Assembly: GCA_027946375.1 (NCBI GenBank) | Contig: JAPEUT010000098.1 | Coordinates: forward strand, 22,854-86,853 | DNA from: Neodidymelliopsis sp. IMI 364377 | Taxonomy: Eukaryota; Ascomycota; Dothideomycetes; Pleosporales; Didymellaceae | Reading direction: 5' to 3' | Length of the DNA: 64,000 nucleotides | Shown: one piece after another, positions 44,303-54,312 of the stretch | Layout: the number at the start of each line of letters is the position of its first letter | Numbering within the stretch: position 1 is the stretch's first letter | The notes under the pieces: generated by a model | Seen by the model: only the letters and a program-made list of their open reading frames with translations | What the model was told of the DNA's origin: nothing | Database searches by the model: none | Program-made: the position numbers and the translations under genes

Positions 44303-45691
44303 TTAACCCTTCTTCTCCATCTCTTTCAGTCTCTTCAATCCTGCTCTCGCATTTGTCTGTCCTTCGGTAAAGCCCATCGACTTTGCCAAGCTTGCAGCCT
44401 CTTCGTACTTCTTCTTCGCATCCTTTATCCTGCCCTCCATCTCGTAGAATTCTCCGAGATTATGCGTCGCAACTGCGCAGCCAAAGTCGCACTCATCGGT
44501 CTTGTCCGTTGAAGGTATCGCGGCAGCGTGCGCTAAGGCTTTCGTGGCCCACTGTCGAGCTTGGTCAATTAGGGCGGCACGGGGAGGAGCGTTCGTGACT
44601 GGAAAGTCTGTCGGTACGGAGGATAGAGCAATAGCGTTGGAGTTATCGGGTGGTGGGGTCTGCTGCACAAGGCAGGTGGAGATGTTGTTCACTGCAGGCG
44701 TTAGCTATGATAGATCAAATCCCACAACTGCGGACATACTCAGAACGATGCTGTGACAGGACTTTGGTGGGCACAGCTCTAAGGCCTTGACGAAGAGCGG
44801 TGTAGCAAGGTATCGGGGGCCAAATTCCTCATAATGTGAGCCAAGTGCTTCCAACGCACCGCCCAGCTCCTCGTTTGTCAAAAACTCGCCTTCGCCCTGC
44901 TTTAAACCTTCCCTCTCTCGTCTCTGTGATTCTCCCAAAGCGCTCTCCACAGCTTCCACCAGCCGTTTCGCCCCATTCTCTGGTTCGTTGACGTATTTGA
45001 TATCGTAGAGCTGACCAAGCTTAAGGTTGATTTGCACCATGTTCTTCAACACACGGCTCCTATTTCCATCGTTCCAGTGCTTGTGTGAGAACTCATCCAC
45101 CCATTTTTGACAGTCTGCCCTCATAATCTCAAGCACGTCAGTCGCGAGACTGTAATACCCTGCATCCTCAAATAACGCCGCGATTGTGTACTTGACGCCC
45201 ATGATTTCGTCGCTGAAGGGGTCCATGCCCAGTTCATCGGCCGTCTGGAGTGCCTGGCGGAAGTATTTGTTTGCCTCGCGAATGTCGAGCCATTTGCCGC
45301 GACTGTAGAAGAGAGCCTTGCGCAGTTTCTTTGCGACAGGTTCAGGGAAGTTGTGGTACGGCTTTATGATAACGTTTTTGTAGTACCATGGAAGGTAAAT
45401 CAGACACATGCCGGACAGTGCTGAGAGACTAGTTTACGTCAGCTGGGCAGCGTTGTTACAGGACGTAAGATCCTACATAACCACAGCAAATGGGAATAAC
45501 ACAGGACTCTTCCGGTATTGCTCCTTGAACTGCTCACGTATCGATGAGCGGTAACGCCTTCCCAATTGCTGCTGAAGCGGGCTCCATGTTCTTGAAGGTA
45601 GCTGGGTGGACCTGTGTAGTGACGATTGTGCTTGAGCTCGAGATAGAGCACTTATGCGCGGTGCTGCGCGGGGAACTGTTCTACTGAACAT
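44303..45691 (-). CDS. Mgr3-like mitochondrial TPR protein
   Basis: Three exons on the minus strand (45691-45477, 45428-44740, 44691-44303), two 48-nt introns, 430 residues. The N-terminus is Arg/Ser/Ala-rich without acids (MFSRTVPRAAPRISALSRAQ), a mitochondrial presequence. A membrane segment spans the first junction (LFPFAVVILSALSGMCLIYL). TPR-type helices follow: RKALFYSRGKW, YFRQALQTADELGM, IAALFEDAGYYSLATDVLEIM, LGQLYDIKYV, and a last repeat AVATHNLGEFYEMEGRIKDA. This matches Mgr3, the inner-membrane adaptor of the i-AAA protease. The first intron uses the TAG ending 8 nt before a nearer CAG, chosen because only it keeps the frame. It is divergent from the SRAP gene, 195 bp apart. Confidence 0.85.
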
Positions 45692-45886
45692 CTTGCGCCG
45701 GACAAAGGCGAATCGATGTGAGTGATGGCAATAGAGGCATCGAATGACGGGGACGAACTTTTAGCGGCGTCGCGTAGCTTGCCGTTATCGATAAACACGT
45801 CATGACGTAGCCAATCATCGACGCGTTCTCCCTCAGCTCGCCTTCAGCACTTACACAGCTATAGAACATGCTTTGAGAGAGTTACA
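45692..45886. promoter_or_regulatory. Shared divergent promoter, Mgr3-like / SRAP genes
   Basis: 195 bp between divergent starts; both 5' leaders must be short. It contains a small inverted GTCATGACGT-type stretch near 45797-45806, but no factor is assigned. Confidence 0.5.
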
Positions 45887-47391
45887 ATGTGCGGCAGGTA
45901 TGTCTTGGCCTTGGTAAGTGCGTGCGATTATATTGATATATACTAAAGCTAACTGACATCTGAAGCGGCCATCTGAGGTGCGCCAACAGCTCGAGCAGTC
46001 GCAGATGCCTGTCGAGGAAGCTCCAAACGACGACGATGTGCGCCAATCATACAACTTTGCGCCTGGATATCACGGACTCGTATACCGAGCAGAAGGTCCC
46101 GATCCTGTTGTTCATAAGTCGAACAAGGACGAGAATGAACAAGCCAGCAGCGATGAATCCATAAAAGATACAAGGTACAAGCTGCAGTCAATGCAATGGG
46201 GTAAGTGCTGCAACTTGTTTCTGTTACGACATTGCTGACTCCAACCCATCCAGGCCTTGTTCCTTTCTGGACTAAACGTAACCCTGACTATGGCTCCAAG
46301 ATGAAGACGATCAACTGCCGTGACGATTCACTGTTCGAAGACCGTGGCATGTGGACGACGATGAAAAAGCAGAAGCGGTGCATCATTGTCGCGCAAGGCT
46401 TTTACGAGTGGCTCAAGAAAAACAATGGCAAAGAAAAGATCCCGCATTTTACCAAGCGCAAAGACGGGGAACTCATGTGCTTCGCTGGGTTATGGGATCG
46501 TGTTCAGTTTGAAGGTGAGTTCAGTTCTTGGGGGACACTTACGGCCACAGTACAACCGACGTCTGTTGTAGAGCCAAAGTGTCCAGGTTCTCGGCCTTCG
46601 TACAATGTTCTACACGCCTCGTGTACCTGTCGTGATCGCCACTGACAGTCTCACTAGATAGTCACGAGCCACTGTACACCTACACCATCATCACGACTGA
46701 CTCAAACAAGCAGCTCAAATTTCTGCATGACCGGATGCCAGTGATTCTTGACAACGGCTCCGATGCCATACGGACTTGGTTGGATCCCAGTCGTACGGAG
46801 TGGGGTGCGGAGCTGCAGTCATTGCTGAAGCCGTACGAAGGAGAACTTGAGTGCTACCCTGTCACTAAAGACGTGGGCAAGGTTGGCAACAACTCACCGT
46901 CATTCTTAATACCCATTGACAGCACTGAAAATAAGAGCAACATTGCGAATTTCTTTGGGAATCAGCGAAAACTCGCAAAGAGGGCCGATGCAGCGGATCC
47001 CGATAAGACGGAGCATGACCCTGACAATTTCACGAGTAAGGATGGTCATGTCAAGATCGAACACGACGTCAATGAAACTCGTGACACCACAAACCGCGTG
47101 GAAGGTACCGAAGACAATGCGCCATTACCTGTTCCAGACAAATCCCAATCACAAATTGCGAAAGTCGAACAGGGCATCAAACGAGAGGCAGACGATGATG
47201 TTCCTTCAGCAGACGAAGAGCCACAGGCGAAACGAAGCAAGCCCACCTTACCACAGAAGCATGCATCTCCAGTAAAAACCCCTACAAGGAAACAAGGTAC
47301 ACGCAGCGCCACAAGTAACGGTAGTGCAGCAAAGGCACCAGCGAAGAGTGACGGGAACTCGAAGATCACATCCTTCTTCAGCAATAAGTGA
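45887..47391 (+). CDS. SRAP-domain protein (HMCES/YedK family), abasic-site DNA-protein crosslinker
   Basis: Four exons: 45887-45913, 45966-46200, 46254-46514 and 46658-47391, giving 418 residues. Introns are 52, 53 and an unusually long 143 nt. The start MCGRYV gives Cys2, the residue that forms the thiazolidine bond with an abasic site after Met removal. Other SRAP active-site marks are YNFAPG (Asn39), GFYEW (Glu139) and LHDRMPVIL (His198), all present. The C-terminal half is Lys/Asp-rich and disordered. It has two PIP-box-like endings, INxFF at about 270-274 and ITSFF at about 411-415 close to the stop, which suggests PCNA binding at replication forks. The protein should shield abasic sites in single-stranded DNA. 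Confidence 0.93.
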
Positions 47392-48152
47392 GGCAGATTT
47401 GGAGTACGCGCGTACCAACCGTTTCCTCGGATCCGGAAAGCGCGAAGCTCGAATTTGTGATGTACACCACCACTCACGGACCATCGATCCGAGCTATCTT
47501 CCGTGTGATTATAGAGTTGTGCATCCACAGCGACACCCGCGTAGATTACGTTGATCTTGGTCCAGGGTACTTGTACGTAAAAAAGAAAGGAGGTGTCGAC
47601 TGCAAAGAGATTCTTCCAGAGAAACGCTCATACGGTCGGAGTAGCACACAGCTTGAAGCAATGCATAATGGGCGCAGCTTGCTTGTGAGGATAGTTCTAG
47701 TGCGTAACGTGGTTGATTCCGCGCTAAGCAGCGGCAGCCCCGCCAAACAGTGCACCTCAAGAGCACAACAACGGAATCTCAAAGGCCCTCAGCCCTGCGG
47801 AACACTTGCAGCAGCGTGGCGTCTCTGTTCCAATCAGTCCTGCAGCACACTACTATATTTAACGTACGCAATTGGCTGATGCATCCGACCTCTCTTGGCC
47901 CGTGAAGTGACAAAATATCCATCATTTGGCACCATGCATGCGACAGTGCAACGTTTATGCCGAGCGTATTGAAGATCATCACGCTCTGCATATATGCATG
48001 CATCCTTTCTATCCTCCACCACTGCAAGGAGTACCAATTGAACACCAACATCTCCATCGTGCGCGTGCGGATTTTGTTGCCGTCCTGCTGTGCGTATCGC
48101 GCCACTTCTCTACCTTCAGGAGCATCCTCAATATCACCATAACTTCAGCCAG
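47392..48152. other. Intergenic region
   Basis: No supported gene. The ORF at 47388-47879 starts at GTG, has no domain and overlaps the SRAP stop region. The right end is the leader of the fusion gene. Confidence 0.4.
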
Positions 48153-51100
48153 ATGGCATCTTTCGCGGAACTTCTGGCTCAAAATGTACCGAAAATACGG
48201 ACACGTCAAGCGCTTATGGTCATTGGCCTACAAAACGACTTCATCTCGCCAGATGGCCGCCTACCGGTGAGCACCAAGACTGGTTTTCTCGATCACATCT
48301 ATACACTCATCCCGAAATTCCGAGAACTGAATGGCAACATCATCTGGGTACAAACACTTTACGAAGCAGATCGTCTTCCCAATAACTCTTCTACTGGCGA
48401 GGGGGATTCGCTTGTGATTGGCGGTTTAGTTGATGGCGATGAGAGCAGCACAGAAGGAGGTGACGATGAGTCAGCCAAAGATTTGCCCATGCCTATACCC
48501 CAAGCGCAATCACGTTCAGCCAAACACAAACAACGAGCTCTTGATCTTTTCAAGCGCGTCTCAGCTCGCAGAAAGACGATTCCAGTCGAGGAGGCGAAGG
48601 CGATAGTAGAGGAAGATGAAGAACTCTTCCTGCTGAAGCGCGCAAAGAAAAGTGCCGCTTGTGTTCCTGACACCGACGGAGCTCAGTTCACGACTGACAT
48701 CAAAGAGCTCATCGAAACACCCCGAGATGCTGTCATCAAAACATCCAATTACTCCGCCTTCCTTGGAACGAATTTGCTCATGACACTACGGGCAAGGCTC
48801 GTCACCGAGATCTACGTCTGTGGATGTCTCACAAACGTCTCTGTCCTTGCGACAGTCATAGATGGAGCCCGACATGGTATCAAGATCAACGTGATTCAAG
48901 ACGCCCTTGGCTTCCGCAAGCAGAATCGGCATGAACTCGCCCTCAAGCGAATGGAAGACATCTTCGATGCATGGCTTGTCACTAGCGCGGAGATCCTCGC
49001 GAAAGAACACCTAACAGAGGTTGAGCCAGAGGAAGCGGCAAAAGCAGAGACCAAAGAGCCGAAGATTGTTGGCAAGGAGCTTGAGGCTTTGATAGGGCAG
49101 CTGTCCCTGGCCGACAAGTCGAACGTGCCCTCGACGACCAACGGTCAACCAGACCTGAAAGATGCTACGAGTGCAGCAAACCAAAGTAACGATACAGCTG
49201 AGGACGACGTTGAAGGCGAGAAATTAATGGCAGCGTTAGTACGAACTAGACGGACGAATGGTGCTACGCAGCCGCCGACAGATGCTAGCGAATCGAAGCT
49301 AGTACAAACCAAAACCCGTATGCGAAAGAGGACGAAGAAGAAGAAGCCGACGGAAGGATCTTTGGTGGAACCTAGTGTGCTGATTGGCAAGTCTGAAAAG
49401 CCTTCCGTTCAGGATACAGCTGAGCCAGTCAGGCCCATGCGCGACGTAATTGATTCGCACATTGCTGCAGGTTCAGCCACTGTAGATGAGAGCACTACTG
49501 AGCAAGCAACAGAGCAATCACCAACAATCGTAACACCTCCAGAACCAAGTGTACCGAGCACTCTCGATTCCGTGCATGGTGTAGATGTTTCTTCCATTAA
49601 AGCGTCGCCAATCGAGTCAAAAGAGGTGCCAGCTGTACTGCCTTCGTCCATTTCCTCGACAGACCTCGTGGGCGAAACCACACCAATCGTTCCATCAGCC
49701 CAGTCTACACCTGCTAAAATCGAAGCACATCCGTCAGCTCTGTCTAGTATCAAAGCCTCAAAGCTAAAGTCACTCGCCAACCTGCCTACGTTAGGTCCTG
49801 ACGATCGTATTGCGGAGGGCGACTCTCGTATCATCTACAACTTCATTCCGCCTGAATATCGTCATCCGTCAGACTTATCGAAGACTCTCGCAGACTCGGT
49901 TTTCCAGGGGTTGTATAGCGAGGTGCGATGGCAGAAAATGCTGCATCAGCAGGGCGAGGTGCCACGCCTAGTCTGCTGTCAAGGAGAATATGGCGAGGAT
50001 GGTTCGAAGCCTGTCTATCGCCATCCTGCGGATCAAACGCTACCTTTGCTCCATTTTTCACCCAAGGTACAATGGATTAGAAGAACAGCCGAGAAACTGG
50101 TTGGACATCCACTCAACCATGTTCTTATTCAATTGTACAGGAGTGGAAACGACTATATTTCGGAGCACTCGGACAAAACACTAGACATCGCCAAAGACTC
50201 TTCTATTGTAAACATCAGTTTTGGCGCTCAACGCACGATGCGCTTGCGTACGAAGAGAGATGTGAAGGCAAACCCCGCCAACGGTGACGAAAATACCCAA
50301 CGTGAGACGCAACGTGTCGCCATGCCGCATAACTCTATGTTTGTACTTGGCCTGAAGAGTAACAAAAAGTGGCTCCACGGCATCATGGCGGATAAACGCA
50401 TCGAAGCTGAGCGCAGCGACTTAGAGACAGCATACTCTGGAGCTCGTATTAGCTTAACCTTCCGCCGCATCGCTACGTTTCTTGACGCAAAAGAAACCAC
50501 GATCTGGGGCCAAGGTGCAACGTCAAAAGATCAACGTGATGCAGCGGATGTTGTCAACAACGACGAAGCTGAAGCGGAACGAATGATTCGGAGCTTTGGC
50601 CGTGAGAATCAGAATAACGATTTTGAGTGGGATGAGTGGTATGGCGACGGATTCGATGTGTTACATTTGCACGAGCCACCGGAGCAATTGCCTGTTCTGT
50701 TCGTGAACAACAATACCATCGAGACGAAGCAGATACAGTTGGCGCTCTGGGAGAGCAGAGTAAATCATAAGGTACTCGAATCACCAGGTCCTTACGATAA
50801 GCACGTCTCAACACAGCAAGCCCACTTCCGCGACAACGACACACATTCAACCGAAGTCACAGGCCTTGCATCAATACTACACTACCTTGATCGCTACTAC
50901 TCCTTCTCGATTTCAGTAGACAGCAAGCCCGTCATAGCGGCTGCATACTCGATACTCTCTCTCCTCTCCAGGGTATCAAGCTTATATCCTGACTGCTCCA
51001 CGAACACGGACACATCACTACAGACACTGGACTTCAAGGCTGCGCTGGACCTCTTAGAAGAGCAGCTGAGAGACCATGGAGGTCCTTTCATAGCAGGAAA

Positions 51101-51293
51101 ACGGTTCAGCATCGCAGATTGTCTTGTCTGGCCTGTCCTTGATGAGTGGATAGAAAGAAGTGAGGGGCAGGATGAGCCAGCGTTTCCGGGGCTGAGCGAG
51201 TATTACAGAGTGACCTGGAAGAAGAAAGCTTGTTTGAAGAAGTTGAGGAAGGAGCTGCCTACGGCGGCAAAGAAATTGGGGGGAAGAGAGTGA
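48153..51293 (+). CDS. Isochorismatase-like / AlkB 2OG-Fe(II) dioxygenase / GST-like fusion protein
   Basis: One intronless frame of 1046 residues from the ATG at 48153. Residues about 18-300 are an isochorismatase-type hydrolase fold: MVIGLQNDF with Asp29, VIKTSNYSAF with Lys196, YVCGCLTNVSV. The usual nucleophile Cys position (T-[DN]-x-C-V) reads Ser230. A Ser/Thr/Glu-rich linker spans about 310-555. Residues about 560-775 are an AlkB domain: Fe ligands His672 and Asp674 (EHSDKTLD) and His742 (KWLHGI), with 2-oxoglutarate-binding Arg in ARISLTFRR. Residues about 845-1046 resemble a GST: a thioredoxin-like start (LPVLFVNNNTIETKQIQ) and a helical C-domain (FIAGKRFSIADCLVWPVLDEW). The AlkB part should oxidatively demethylate nucleic acid; roles of the flanking domains are unknown. 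Confidence 0.92.
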   Translation: MASFAELLAQNVPKIRTRQALMVIGLQNDFISPDGRLPVSTKTGFLDHIYTLIPKFRELNGNIIWVQTLYEADRLPNNSSTGEGDSLVIGGLVDGDESSTEGGDDESAKDLPMPIPQAQSRSAKHKQRALDLFKRVSARRKTIPVEEAKAIVEEDEELFLLKRAKKSAACVPDTDGAQFTTDIKELIETPRDAVIKTSNYSAFLGTNLLMTLRARLVTEIYVCGCLTNVSVLATVIDGARHGIKINVIQDALGFRKQNRHELALKRMEDIFDAWLVTSAEILAKEHLTEVEPEEAAKAETKEPKIVGKELEALIGQLSLADKSNVPSTTNGQPDLKDATSAANQSNDTAEDDVEGEKLMAALVRTRRTNGATQPPTDASESKLVQTKTRMRKRTKKKKPTEGSLVEPSVLIGKSEKPSVQDTAEPVRPMRDVIDSHIAAGSATVDESTTEQATEQSPTIVTPPEPSVPSTLDSVHGVDVSSIKASPIESKEVPAVLPSSISSTDLVGETTPIVPSAQSTPAKIEAHPSALSSIKASKLKSLANLPTLGPDDRIAEGDSRIIYNFIPPEYRHPSDLSKTLADSVFQGLYSEVRWQKMLHQQGEVPRLVCCQGEYGEDGSKPVYRHPADQTLPLLHFSPKVQWIRRTAEKLVGHPLNHVLIQLYRSGNDYISEHSDKTLDIAKDSSIVNISFGAQRTMRLRTKRDVKANPANGDENTQRETQRVAMPHNSMFVLGLKSNKKWLHGIMADKRIEAERSDLETAYSGARISLTFRRIATFLDAKETTIWGQGATSKDQRDAADVVNNDEAEAERMIRSFGRENQNNDFEWDEWYGDGFDVLHLHEPPEQLPVLFVNNNTIETKQIQLALWESRVNHKVLESPGPYDKHVSTQQAHFRDNDTHSTEVTGLASILHYLDRYYSFSISVDSKPVIAAAYSILSLLSRVSSLYPDCSTNTDTSLQTLDFKAALDLLEEQLRDHGGPFIAGKRFSIADCLVWPVLDEWIERSEGQDEPAFPGLSEYYRVTWKKKACLKKLRKELPTAAKKLGGRE

Positions 51294-51609
51294 AGTCGAG
51301 ATTTGGATGCATCGATCCATTCACAGACGACTTCCGTCGATTATCCGATACAATCTACCAATTTTGATGCAATTTTCCCGTGCAGAGACGCATGAAAGTG
51401 TTGCGTCGCTTTGTGATGTCTGCCCTCCTCTCACACCAAGACGGGTAACGCCAAGGAACATCGGCGACTGGAATGGCCGACGTGAGATTCTCGAGCTCTC
51501 GAACAAGTCCACTTCGAAGCTCCGCGACGCGCCTGCTAACAACTCCCTTGCAGACCGCGAGGCACGCCGACACCACCCCATCCGAAGCTTAAACTCTGCG
51601 ACCGTCACC
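51294..51609. other. Intergenic region and U1-C leader
   Basis: A 316-bp gap. The frame upstream of 51610 is open but has no family resemblance; it is taken as promoter and 5' leader. Confidence 0.45.
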
Positions 51610-52327
51610 ATGCCGAAGTTCTTCTGCGACTATTGCGATGTGTACTTGACGCACGACAGCATGAGCGTGCGCAAAGCACACAACAGCGGTCGCAACCACC
51701 TGCGCAACGTCCAGCAATATTATGAGCAAATCTCGAGCGATCAGACGCAGCAAGTCATCAACAGCATCACAGACGCATACAACTTGGAGGGCCAGGCAAA
51801 CCCACTGTACACAGCCAACTTGAACGGAGGCTTTCCTGGAGGACCGATGGGTCCGCCCATGGGCATGGGCATGGGAGGGCCGCCGATGGGGATGCCGATG
51901 CCAGGAGGCTTTCCTCCGCCAGGTGAGCTACGAGCACTGTGAGGAGACGTGAAGACAGACTGACAAGTGCTAGGCATGCCAGGAATGCCACCACCATTCA
52001 TGCAGGGAGGACGAGGTGGTCGTAAGTTTGGACTGCAACACTGTCTACCGACTTGGCTAATTCTCTACAGCACCTAACATGCCCCCGAACATGCCTCCTT
52101 TCCCGCCGAACGGCATGCCCCCAATGCCAGGCGGTCCTGGTATGCCACCGCAGGGCATGCCCCCATTTCCTCCACCGAACATGGCTGGAGGACCACCAAA
52201 CATGCCATTCCCCTTTCCTCCACCAAATGCCGCAGGCTCACCGCCGGGTGGCATGCCATTTCCTCCTCCCGGAGGTATGGGGAACATGCCACCACAGCGA
52301 TTCCCTCCTGGACCGCCGGGCCGCTAG
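51610..52327 (+). CDS. YHC1: U1 small nuclear ribonucleoprotein C
   Basis: Three exons: 51610-51922, 51974-52021 (48 nt) and 52071-52327, giving 205 residues. The start is ACCATGC. The N-terminal U1-C matrin-type C2H2 zinc finger is complete (FFCDYCDVYLTHDSMSVRKAH...GRNH, residues about 4-31), followed by the conserved helix LRNVQQYYEQI. The remainder is Met/Pro/Gly-rich low complexity, as in all U1-C proteins. The protein is part of U1 snRNP and stabilises pairing of U1 snRNA with the 5' splice site. Introns of 51 and 49 nt lie within the low-complexity part. The stop TAG is followed by an in-frame 71-codon ORF with no stop (see findings). Confidence 0.95.
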
Positions 52328-52666
52328 GAGCGTCCTGATATGAACACAGGAGGAATGAACTACATGATACCAAAAGGGTACTTCGCGGGGCAGAAGACCA
52401 AGCACGAAGAGACGGAGATACCCAACATGCGAGGAGGTGAGGGCCGCAGATGGGGCGGATCCGCAGCCGCTACCGGGGCGAACGCAGCGGCATTGCCGAA
52501 AAGGATGAGGATAGAGCCAGCTTCTACAACAGAACTCTCCTAAACACCAGAAAGCGGTTGCTGTATGTTTTACGTGTCAAGCTCGATAGATTGTGCTCAC
52601 GGTGGTGTAGCAGTGCGCAGACCATCCAACGAGGAGTGCTTATATATTAGATAATGGTAAATCTCC
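52328..52666. other. U1-C 3' flank with in-frame ORF
   Basis: The reading frame of U1-C continues without a stop from 52328 to 52543 after the TAG. It includes an ATG at 52340 and ends in a Lys/Arg/Ala-rich stretch. No domain is recognised. The minus-strand NmrA-like gene converges from the right. Confidence 0.45.
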
Positions 52667-53623
52667 CTACTTGCGTACACCAAACAGTTTCTTTGCGTAC
52701 GTCTCAACACCCGTCATCGGCATCTCCAGCTCCCAGTTCGCTGTTTTCTCTTTCTCCCACCATACCCCATCCCCTGCAAAAACTAACCGATATTTCTTTA
52801 TTCCATCCTCGGGATCTTTCCTGTGATCTTCCTCCAAATCCTCCACACTCCACTTCTCCCTTTGCACCTCACACCCAGATACCCTCTCCACAACAGCCGC
52901 CAGGTCGCCATAACTGATCGTGTCACCTGCAACGTACACAACTTTGTTCTCGGCATCCACATCTCTCAGCAGAATCCGCGCAAGTACGCGCCCGATATCA
53001 CTCACATCCGTAACCGTCACTTTGTGCCCCCAGTGGCTCAAACACCTAACAACCACATGATCGCCTCCTCCTCTTTCAACAACACCCCAAAACGGCTCGA
53101 ACAAAAACGACATAAACACCCCCGTTGACACAACCGTCCACCTCACCCCACTCTCCACAGCCTTTGCCCTTAGCAGCTCACGCACAGCCTTCTGCGCCCC
53201 AAATAGCGGCATCATATCATGCAGCCCAGGCCGGATAGACGTGACATCGTAATCTACGCCCCACTGCCAGGGAAAGAACCAAAGTTCGCTTTCCTCACGC
53301 TTCTTGCGTAGACGACCTGCGGCCAGGACTTCAGACGCGAGTTTAGTCACTGACGAGGGGGAGGAGGTGAACCCTGTGGCGGAGATGATGGTACTATAGG
53401 TGCTGAAGGTATCAGTGAGGGTTGGGGATGGAGCTGTGAGGTCGAGGTGTATTATGTCGACTTTGTTGGGGGAGTAGAGGGCTATGTGCTTCGAGGGTGA
53501 GCGGACGCCAATTGTGATGTGCGTGTTTGGGAGGGAGGCGAGGTGGGGGAGGAGTGCGAGACCGAGTTCGCCGGCACCGAGGAGCAGGATGTTGGTGGGT
53601 GAGTTGGGAGTGGAAGAAGTCAT
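52667..53623 (-). CDS. NmrA-like / isoflavone-reductase-type NAD(P)-binding protein
   Basis: An intronless 318-residue protein. A Rossmann fold opens with NILLLGAGELGLALLPHL (dinucleotide-binding GxGxxG variant GAGELG, residues about 12-22), followed by ITIGVRSPS, where the Arg suggests NADPH preference. Downstream are WFFPWQWGVDY, RWTVVSTGVFMSFLFEPFWG and VTDVSDIGRVLARIL (typical NmrA/PCBER region), then KYRLVFAGDGVWWEKEK. The Ser/Tyr/Lys catalytic triad of SDRs is not seen, in keeping with the atypical NmrA-like group. These act either as redox sensors or as small-molecule reductases; which applies here cannot be told. Confidence 0.85.
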   Translation of the reverse strand: MTSSTPNSPTNILLLGAGELGLALLPHLASLPNTHITIGVRSPSKHIALYSPNKVDIIHLDLTAPSPTLTDTFSTYSTIISATGFTSSPSSVTKLASEVLAAGRLRKKREESELWFFPWQWGVDYDVTSIRPGLHDMMPLFGAQKAVRELLRAKAVESGVRWTVVSTGVFMSFLFEPFWGVVERGGGDHVVVRCLSHWGHKVTVTDVSDIGRVLARILLRDVDAENKVVYVAGDTISYGDLAAVVERVSGCEVQREKWSVEDLEEDHRKDPEDGIKKYRLVFAGDGVWWEKEKTANWELEMPMTGVETYAKKLFGVRK

Positions 53624-54312
53624 TGTGCTTGGAACGATGGTGGTGCTTGGGTGTAGATTGACTTGAATGGTGTAGATGGGGGTGTGTTATACGTGTGGGA
53701 TGTCTTGGCGATTTCGGAGTTACATGGCTGCTACTTGTTTCTATCTGCATTCGTAATCATGGTCATTGGGTTAGGCGCTCCATGTGAGTTTGGAGAGCTC
53801 GGAATTTAGAGAGGGGGAGCGGAGATAGTGTGGAGCGTTTGGGTATGTGCAGATTGGGGAGAAATGTGCAAGAAAATGGATAATGTTGTTATTTCGCAAT
53901 CTGGAGCAAATGAAGTAGTTGTTTTGGAATTACAGACGATAATTTGCAGTGTTGGTTACTTACTGCATGGCTGCACTGATATTGCCAGCTGTTTCAATTG
54001 CAGTTGACACATATAGCAAGCGACTGAAAGCAAACAGTCAGTCGTAGCGAGCGAACACATCAGTCACCACAGCAGGCGAGTTGAGACTGTTCATGGTCAA
54101 ATGTCACTACGTCGTCCCGATCGTTGTGTTGGAGCGCGGTGTTGAGGGGTGGGCACGTGCCAAGCTCGCCTGCGGTCCTCAATGCGGCCTAGCGCTCTAG
54201 CCAGTCCACACGGTCAAGCCAGTTCCGACAATACAATTTCTTGATCGCGGATTCAATTCGACCTACGACAACCATCACCGTCGACTTCCCTCTCAAGCCA
54301 CATACCGCAATC
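53624..54312. promoter_or_regulatory. Intergenic region with RACK1/Cpc2 promoter
   Basis: 689 bp between divergent starts. It contains a 10-bp palindrome GGCACGTGCC at 54152-54161 (E-box CACGTG core) about 150 bp upstream of the RACK1 ATG. CACGTG is bound by Cbf1-type bHLH factors, which regulate ribosome-linked genes in some ascomycetes; its use here is inferred. Confidence 0.4.

Noticed and set aside
47388..47879. 163-residue plus-strand ORF after the SRAP gene
   Set aside because: Starts at GTG, overlaps the SRAP stop, no family resemblance.
52275..52327. Possible 53-nt intron at the end of U1-C (GTATGG...CTAG) that would remove the TAG
   Set aside because: It splices in the wrong phase and meets TGA after three codons, so it does not explain the downstream in-frame ORF.
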